Source: Mesostigma viride
Taxonomy: Eukaryota > Streptophyta > Mesostigmatophyceae > Mesostigmatales > Mesostigmataceae
DNA length: 64,000 bases
Assembly: GCA_009746045.1 (NCBI GenBank)
Contig: RPFO01000842.1
Location: 28,501 to 92,500 of the forward strand
Direction: 5' to 3'
Shown here: in pieces, positions 56,261 through 64,000 of the stretch
Position numbering within the stretch: position 1 is the stretch's first letter
Layout of the letters: each line of letters starts with the position of its first letter
Program-made: the position numbers and the translations under genes
The notes under the pieces: generated by a model
Told to the model about the DNA's origin: nothing
The model's database searches: none
What the model saw: only the letters and a program-made list of their open reading frames with translations

Positions 56261-59200
56261 CTAGAGGTCATCATTCACCGGTTTGCCATCCAGTGCATCG
56301 ATGGCGCTGATGTCATCAAGCGGCATCTCAAATGCTAGGTCCATGTTCTCCACCATCCGGCCTTCGTGCCGAGAGCGAGGAATGACCAGCTGGCCCTTTG
56401 CAAGTGCCCATCGCAGCACGACCTGGACAGGAGCATGATCGACAGGTGCATTCACCAGATCAAGAAAGAACGTCAATAAGCAACCCCAGCCACCCACAGA
56501 AGACCTCGGTAGCTCTCAAACTACACACGAATAGACAGCAAGTAAGAGGCAACCGAGGTTGTCTGCTTCTGAAAACCACACCTCTATACGAGGTCCATGG
56601 CTCATGCCATAGCACTGACACCTCGACTGCATTATCCCACATGCAAGTCCAGCTGTGGTGGCAATGTCTGCTACCTATATCTGCTACCGACCCAACAGAA
56701 ATCCTCCAGTACAGCTGATCACTGACATGCACCGCTGGCAGTGCTATGAAATTGGGCTACGCAGCAGGCAGCCACCACAGCAGCTGCCGCTTCGAAAGGC
56801 AGCCCCTGATGGGTTCCGCTTTCCCATGTTGGTGGCTTGCTGCCAAACCCATCCAGGCCAATCTCGAAGGCAAGAACATCTAGATAGTAGGCAACCACAT
56901 CTAGTAGGCAACCAACAGCAGAGGTCGACATCGTTCACATGCATGGAAGGATCGCCCATCTACTTATAAGTCGCAATACAAGGTAGTGGACTGCAAGCAT
57001 ACATACATTTCCACTTCCGTTCATTTATATCATCTAAACGACTCGCCAAAGACTAATGAGATAACAGCAGGCTCGAGATAGCATGGTCCGGATTCTCCCG
57101 ATACATGGCCTGCACTGGCTGTCTCATGGATACCTACACAGTGTCTGACGGGTACTTCATGGCAAGCTCCTTTTCCATACGGACACTCCTTGGAGCCATG
57201 AACATCACGTCAAGGACAAGCACTTGGCGATACATGACACAAGGAACATTGGGGCAGCAGATCCCCCCAGAAAGACACGCCCCTAATATCACCGCCATCT
57301 TGCCCCTATGACAGCAACGATCAATCTAGCCATTGAGCCTTTGCTTACGATGCCACCCCACTATCCCACACCAGCATCACCATGCCACACTTCTGCAATT
57401 CGTGCGGCCACGCCCTCACCTGAGCCGGGCTCTTCCCCAGCCTCCGGCCGATGCTCTGGATGACCGGGTTATTCAGCACCTGGCCCGGTGGCAGGGAATC
57501 AAGGCAGGGCGAAACAAGGGTTCGATACCATGGGGTCCACGAAACACACAGCAAGAGTGACCCTAAACAAGAGCGAGAGTTGTCGGGGAATCGTGCCCTT
57601 CCATTCCTATTCCAAACCCCTTCCTAGATTGTTTATCACGGCCTGAATCACATTAATCATGGCCATACCCTTGAGTGCCTAGGCATGCCATTTTGAACCT
57701 TCTTCCAAATCTTACTGTCAACTGCATTCTTATCTCAGTCGCATTCTGATCTCAGACTTGACAAGAGTTGCCCACAGATGTCGATCTAGTTGTTGCCCTC
57801 AAGAGTTTTGGACCTTGTTTTTGACCTTTTCGAAGCGCGTAAAGTGTGAATGCCAGCGTATATCTTATCATGCGTCAGCGCGTCATGTCTGACAGCAACC
57901 TGAAGCTAGGCAGCGAGAGTGCCCACTGTCAAGCAAAGGGCCCTCCCTCCCTCCCTCCCTCCCTCCCTCCCTCCCTCCCTCCTCCCTCCCTCCCTCCCTC
58001 CCTCCCTCCCTCCCTCCCTCCCTCCCTCCCTCCCTCCCTCCCTCCCTCCCTCCCTCCCTCCCTCCCTCCCTCCCTCCCTCCCTCCCTCCCTCCCTCCCTC
58101 CCTCCCTCCCTCCCTCCCTCCCTCCCTCCCTCCCTCCCTCCCTCCCTCCCTCCCTCCCTCCCTCCCTCCCTCCTCCTCCCTCCCTCCCTCCCTCCCTCCC
58201 TCCCTCCCTCCCTCCCTCCCTCCCTCCCTCCCTCCCTCCCTCCCTCCCTCCCTCCCTCCCTCCCTCCCTCCCTCCCTCCCTCCCTCCCTCCATCCCATTC
58301 CGTCCGATGAGAGGGGACAGTTCTGTTTACCAGGAACCGTTGTGGGGTCTACAAGGGGTCAAATAGTTAGAACGCAGCTCACAACAACTAGCAGGGCAGC
58401 AACGCCCACCATTTGCTTCATGCCCTTCATGCCGTTCATGTCCACGCGCGGACGTCATTGCTCCTTTTTCACTTGCTCAGCCACTCGCAAAAATATCACA
58501 GTTTACCTTTTTTTATTAACAAAATATGTTGACACAATTACGCACTCACTTACCTCATCTTCACTTGCCACATACTCACCTACTCACGCGCTCATGAACT
58601 CCCTTGACCAGCTCACCTACCCACCCACTCACACGGTCATGAACTCCCTTGACCAGCTCACCTACCCACCAACCCACGCGCTCATGAAATCCCTTGACCA
58701 GCTCACATACTCACCTGCCTCCCTTCCTTTCTGAAGTCCATGACGCCCAGCTATTAATGCACAATTCGCTGGGTAGCCCTGTAGGAAAATGCACCCTGGA
58801 AGCCTTCTGAAAGAATGCAACAAAGACGCACCGGGTTGACCAGCCGCCCCCGCATCGCCCACTGGCTCCCGAGCGTGCTGTAGCCGATGTAAGCGATGCC
58901 GCGCTCTAAGCACCATTGCTGGGATAGGGACGCGTGCACATTATGTACGTTTGGTTAGTTACGTCGCTGGCATGCGGGAGATGGTCCGTATAGTGGACGT
59001 GTGCGTAGTATGTACGCTTGGTTAGTGACATAGCTGGCGAATGGCTCCAGGACGTTTTCGCTGGCGCCCGAAATATGGGCACTACGCGGGCGTGGTGGTG
59101 CATGCATTTGTGACGTTGCTGGCATCCAAAACGTGGCCAAATACATTCCTTTATTTCTTCACTCACGTGCAGCTGTTGGGGGAGTCACGGGGGAAAACAG

Positions 59201-62200
59201 TTCAATATAGATTGTGGGCATTAGAAGAAAGCAGGCGGCGTGGATATTCGTTCAATATAGATTGCGGGCGTTAGAAGAAAGCAGGCGGCGCGGATATTCG
59301 TTCAATATAGATTGGGGGCATTAGAAGAAAGCAGGCGGCCTGGATATTCGTTCAATATAGATTGCGGGCGTTAGAAGAAAGCAGGCGGCGTGGATATTCG
59401 TTCAATATAGATTGGGGGCGTTAGAAGAAAGCAGGCGGCGTGGATATTCGTTCAATATAGATTGTGGGCGTCAGAAGAAAGCAGGCGGCCTGGATATTCG
59501 TTCAATATAGATTGCGGGCGTTAGAAGAAAGCAGGCGGCGTGGATATTCGTTCAATATAGATTGCGGGCGTTAGAAGAAAGCAGGCGGCGTGGATATTCG
59601 TTCAATATAGATTGCGGGCGTTAGAAGAAAGCAGGCGGCGTGGATATTCGTTCAATATAGATTGCGGGCGTTAGAAGAAAGCAGGCGGCGTGGATATTCG
59701 TTCAATATAGATTGCGGGCGTTAGAAGAAAGCAGGCGGCGTGGATATTCCAGGACGACTACAGTGCAGAAGACAGCGGAAGGAAATGGTAAGAGCAGGTA
59801 ACAGTCGATGCAAGCTCGGCGAATAAACTGACGAGCTGTTCATTGGCCACATGGCTGGCGCGCAGAACAGAGACAGGTGTGATGTGCAGACGAGCCCGGG
59901 GATGAGATGCCGTGCCAAGATACATGCATGCCGTCCTACATGGATGGCGTGCGCACAAAGTAAACACGCGCATGTCCTGTGCGGGCGCTGCCGCTGCGAA
60001 AGGGGAGCCTGTTTCTCTGCCTAAATGTGATCGGGTTTCGATATTCCAGCAGGAAACTCCGGACCGCACAGGCGTCATGCCTATTCCACACGCACTGTGG
60101 CACAAGCGCCTCACTTTCTGACGAGCAGGTTGTCAAACCAGACGCCAACACAACAAGTACTGCATGATGCACACGTACTAACTAACACCCAAATACAATG
60201 CACTGCCAGACATGAGATCATTTCTTGTGATTGGCAAAACCACTTATAAGAAATGAGATGAGGACACATGCATGGGAGAAGCCGGCGCAACGCACCCGCT
60301 TGTACCTGTCGCTCCGGAGAGGGTCCGAATACCTGAGCGAATGGCGACCACGGCATACCCAGCCCCCAGCCCACGCAGGCGAGCCATTCAGCCCGCACCC
60401 AGCCCACACCCCGAGACGTGCATAGAACCAAATGTTATGCACCGCAGGCTTGTACAAGGGAGCTATTCAACAACTATACTACCATATCAAATACTATTCA
60501 ACTACCATTTCTACTACCATCATCTCATAATGAGTCCGCTTCATGTGATCAGGGAGCGAAGGTGGCTAGAAGAACGAAAAGAACCAGCCGCCTCGTGAAC
60601 AACTCATGGCATCCGCTCAAGTCATGGCAGCCGCGTCCAGCGAAAATCAACCACATACAAAGGCACCAATGACATCAAAGACGTACAGCACAGGAGACTT
60701 TCAGGTATTATAGAGGCAGTATAGACGCAACTAGGCTTAATGGGTGTGGGCGCAAAGCACCCGCAGTATCTGTGCTGTATGCATGCAGGAAAGCACCCGC
60801 AGTATCTGTAGGGCACGCATGTAGGGCACGCATGTAGGACACACTCGATACCAGCGATGTGCCATGAGAGTCCCAAGGCAATGCCTTTGAACCACCTGCA
60901 AAATGTACCTTGATGGCCCCAGGAATGGACGCCGTTACCATCATGCATGCCTAGATTTCTCTCCCCACCCCCATTTGTCCCCCTGCCCCCCCCCCCCCCC
61001 CCCTTTCACACCATCACCTGCAGCTTCCGATCACCCCTTTCCACCCCTATTCCTCTCCCAATGCACGCTCCTACCTCCCTGCCCACTGCCTCAGTGAGCG
61101 CGACGCTCAGGTCCACGTGGCCAACGCAGCAAGTGCTCAGCCAAGCCAATGGACGCTAGAAAGGTAATCCCCAAACGATAGGAGGGTCGCTCCTGGTCTT
61201 CATGAAGAGAAAGTAACGCCTACCGCGATTGGTTTCTGTGCAGATTGAAATGTCCACGTACCCCCACACCCAGTTTTCTTGTTGCGGGAGTGGCTCCCCC
61301 CTAACCCCTTTTCCCTTCCCCATTTCCCTATCTGGTTCCCCGACCCTGTTATCCGTAATCTCCAACTCTCAATTCGCAAAAAACAAAAACACCAAAAGAC
61401 CACGGGGGGGGGGGGGGGGGGGGGGGGGGACGTGGGGGCATTGCTCCCCCTATCCCCCCTTTTCCAACACATCGTTGGCACGAATGAATCATCGCCGTAC
61501 CTTTCCACAACCGACACCGGTATGCGCTGCACCTTCTCCAACGTGTCCAAGTCCTCCAGACCAAAGTTGGACACCTGGCGCGACCACATGCGCCGCCATA
61601 TGACCGGTTAGGGCCGGTCCACAGACAGGGCAGGTCGAGAGATAGGGCAGGACAATGGACAGGGCAGGTCAAGAGATAGGGCCGGTCAGCAGAAAGGGCA
61701 AATCAATAGGGCGGTTACACAGATAGGGATGAATGAGCAGCGATCCGTTAGTGCGGATCTAAGGAGAGGAAGAGGTTGTGTTAGGACCCAGAAGGAAGGA
61801 TCCTGGGTTCCACCCCCCTAGAATAACAAAGGCAAGCTACACGGGTCAATGCCCCACGCTTGCCTGATACATATGTGCATCTAGATGCCCCCACTGCAGA
61901 GGCATGGGACTAGTAAGACGGCCCACTGACAATGGTCTATGGATTGCTCTGTTGGAGTCCATATCACTATCCCGGAAGCTCTACTCAGCAAGCACAGCAA
62001 ACCCATTGCAGGTTTGATGATAGTAGAATAAATAGAAGATGCAATACTACTATAGTTGATCGGAGTACGCAACAACAAGATCGCATAACAAGATCGCTTT
62101 CAACAGGTACAACATTTTCCTAATCCAACCCCCTTTTTCTGAAGGGGTTGCCTTGCAAGGCCGTACTAGCAAGATCGCATTATTTTCGTAGCTGTGTAGT

Positions 62201-63761
62201 GTGTAAGGAAAAAGCCTTCCCAGGTAAACGCTATACCATACAGGAGAATATATTTAGTTCTGCGATGGTGCAGTAGTACATCATGTAGTTTTATCTCTAC
62301 GGCCTAATGGAGCCCAGTCTGTCCAGTCCAAAAGTCAGTGGTGATTTCCTGTATCAAGCCAACCACTCCCCCCATCGCAAGGAAAAACCACACCTCCCTT
62401 TGCCTGGCCATGTGCTTTGAGTGGATGATAGTAACGGAACACAGTTCTTGACATGCCTAAGATAATTAGTGTGCTGTGGGTGGATGATAGTGACGGAACA
62501 CAGTTCTTGACATGCCTAAGATAATTAGTGTGCTGTGGGTGGATGATAGTGACGGAACACAGTTCTTGACATGCTTGACATAAATAGTCAGCAAGAAGAC
62601 AGTTCTGAACATGCCTAAGATAAAGAGTCAGCATGGACAAGATGGCTAGGACAGTTAGTAAGCACCTACAGTCTATGTGATCCCTAGGACAAGTGTATGT
62701 GAGCAACTGAGGATAAACAACTGTCAAGACGACACGGTGCCTTGGAGCCATTGGGCATGGAGCCTAGGACAACTTAGATAGGAGCGGTACTAACCGACCT
62801 ATTAACTACCTATCTATTTTATACTATACATAGGGATACATCATAGTAGTAATGGAGATTACCCCGATTGCGCGCAGGACACGGGCGTCGACGAGATCTT
62901 CCAACGCGCGCCAGCTGGCGTTTGTGTGAAGAAGTGAGGGGCAGGGGGGGGGGACGGGGTGGGGGTGGGGGGGCAGGAAGGGGGAAGGGGACAGGCAGAA
63001 ACCCACACACGCGCAGTGAGGATTCTCCTCGTGACAGCACAAGACTTACACAGACAAACAGCATTAATTAATTTATTAAACTCGTGCTCCCGTTGGGGAG
63101 TCACGGAGCACCGGAGTGCTTTTAATCCCTGTAGGTGCACAACAGGAAGAAAGGGCAGCAACCCCCTTTCTCCACACGTACAAACAGCATGCCAGTAGAC
63201 ATGCTCTATGGCCAGTCGTTACAGCGCCTGATTCATCCACAAACTCCCTCGCTTTCGCCGAGCTAGGGCATTCTTGTCCGACAAAACCAGCCACACACAA
63301 AAAGACAAAACGCAAAAGCACGCAAAAAGTAAACATGCCATCTGGTGCAAGCACGATGGCCACCCGTGCTTCCTCCCTATATGCCATCCCCCAACCTCTC
63401 CTGCCAGCCCCCCTCCTGTCCTGCAAAACTCCCACCTAATCTGCGAAATTTGCTTATCAATGCATCAGGAAATATCCTCCTAGGATTATTGCCGGTGCGT
63501 CATGACGCAAACGACGATCCCCCGTGTACTGCCACCCACCCACCTGGCCTGCGCCCCGCCCACCTGTCCTGCCCCCCTCCCCCCCTCCCCCCTCCCCTCT
63601 CACCTGTCCTGCCACGTGCCGGCCGGCCGGTTGATGCACAAGTCCCCCCAGCAGGCCGGGTAGTGGATGAGCACCAGGTCCAGGTAGGACGTCCGCAGCT
63701 CCTTGAGCATGACACGCACACGCTCGATGGTGGTGTCGTACCCCAGGTTCTCAGGGTGGAC
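56261..63761 (-). CDS. Aldo/keto reductase, 3' seven exons (N-terminus outside window)
   Basis: Minus-strand exons: 63761-63604, 62914-62863, 61574-61501, 60332-60296, 58918-58832, 57479-57420, 56422-56261 (stop TAG). They join in phase to 209 residues: VHPENLGYDTTIERV, SYLDLVLIHYPACWGDL (the catalytic His), SWRALEDLVDARVLRAIG, VSNFGLEDLDTLEKV, QWCLERGIAYIGYSTLGSQW, NNPVIQSIGRRLGKSPAQVV, LRWALAKGQLVIPRS, RMVENMDLAFEMPLDDI. IPRS...R..EN is the NADP(H)-binding region (usually IPKS). The N-terminal third with the catalytic Asp and Tyr must lie beyond 64000. Such enzymes reduce carbonyl substrates with NADPH in the cytosol or plastid; the substrate cannot be told. The 37-nt exon at 60296-60332 is the least certain but fits phase and the family (YSDPLRSDRYKR). 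Confidence 0.85.
57010..57115. repeat. Dispersed repeat R, copy 3, in an AKR intron
   Basis: A shorter, diverged copy of the 21816-22000 and 27990-28165 repeat, recognisable from ATGGTCCGGATTCTCCCGAT and GCAGGCTCGAGA. Confidence 0.5.
57941..58291. repeat. 350-bp (CCCT)n array in an AKR intron
   Basis: Near-perfect CCCT repeats with two slips (about 57981 and 58171). On the transcribed (minus) sense this is (AGGG)n, another G-rich, quadruplex-capable intronic tract. Pro-Ser-Leu and Glu-Gly-Arg frames are artefacts. Confidence 0.97.
59201..59750. repeat. 50-bp minisatellite, 11 copies, exact periodicity
   Basis: Every unit begins TTCAATATAGATTG at 59201, 59251 and so on to 59701, without a single length change. 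Substitutions are confined to a few positions (GGGCG/GGGCA, GGCGTGG/GGCCTGG). It lies in an AKR intron. Confidence 0.95.
62424..62590. repeat. 59-bp tandem repeat, nearly 3 copies, AKR intron
   Basis: Units start at 62424, 62483 and 62542 with GATGATAGTGACGGAACACA; the third is cut short. Confidence 0.85.
63062..63180 (-). mobile_element. 5'-truncated family Y 3' end in an AKR intron
   Basis: This matches the terminal 115 bp of the Y 3' UTR (CTCCCGTTGGGGAGTCAC, CTTTTAATCCCTGTAGG) next to an AT-rich TTAATTAATTTATTAA tail at about 63063-63079, in the same orientation as the host gene. Confidence 0.6.
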
Positions 63762-64000
63762 CTGGGGGAAGAAGTGGCAAGGAGGGGGGGGGAGGGGGGG
63801 GGAGGTGGGGAGGGTAAGGGGGAGTGCCAGTGTGGAGTGTGGGGCATTCCGGGGGGGAGGGCGGGGGGGCAACGGGGGTGGAGTGGGGGTTAGGGTTTGC
63901 GCAGGGTCGGGAATGGAGTGTAAAGAAGATGAAGGGGTGGTTGTGCTCGTGCTGCGCATCGTCCTGGTTGCGCATAGCTTGATTAGCAGGGAAAACTGCA
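63762..64000 (-). other. Intron of the AKR gene at the window edge
   Basis: This is C-rich on the transcribed strand. No exon with aldo/keto reductase similarity is visible here, so the upstream exons lie outside the window. Confidence 0.5.

Overview
This window is nuclear DNA of an intron-rich eukaryote, most likely an alga or other protist. The genes have long introns with GT-AG borders, and the HNH protein is of the type found in plants and green algae. Nothing here fixes the species. Only four protein genes can be supported in 64 kb. The rest is retroelement debris, small DNA transposons, palindromes and very long tetranucleotide or minisatellite arrays, several of them inside introns.

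Layout: 1-3.7 kb holds short inverted repeats and a 790-bp MITE-like element with an 8-bp target duplication. 3.75-11.3 kb (+) is an eight-exon gene for a 666-residue metallo-beta-lactamase / pseudo-receiver / GAF protein ending in a CaaX-like box; its introns carry (GGGT)n, (ACCC)n, (AGCC)n and a 19-bp minisatellite. 11.3-42 kb has no supportable host gene. It holds several non-LTR (LINE) families: two copies of one RT element in opposite orientation (A, minus, 16.8-21.4 kb; B, plus, 28.3-30.9 kb), each with its own target duplication; three further families (X, Y, Z) seen as ORF1 fragments, a nuclease-like C-terminus and 3' ends, X and Y with (TTAA)n tails; a 1.69-kb TTAA-flanked piggyBac-type insertion in copy A with its empty site preserved in copy B; and an 844-bp (ATCC)n array.

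42.3-53.7 kb (-) is a seven-exon plant/plastid-type HNH endonuclease gene. One intron contains about 1.6 kb of (GTCT)n and the last intron about 100 copies of a 26-bp minisatellite. It diverges from a two-exon gene for a 63-residue single-pass membrane protein (54.1-54.9 kb, +). 56.3-63.8 kb (-) is the 3' seven exons of an aldo/keto reductase gene whose first exons lie beyond the window.

The most unusual signal is a recurrent micro-insertion pattern. Where repeat copies, or the two arms of a palindrome, can be aligned, one copy often carries an extra self-complementary tetranucleotide, usually TGCA, so that a dinucleotide XY becomes XY-rc(XY)-XY (CA to CATGCA, CT to CTAGCT, TC to TCGATC, TT to TTAATT). 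I found at least a dozen such sites by eye. This, the (TTAA)n tails, the perfect palindromes and the tetranucleotide arrays suggest an unusual insertion or repair process, unless it is an assembly artefact. All exon structures were deduced by eye from splice consensus, phase and family resemblance.
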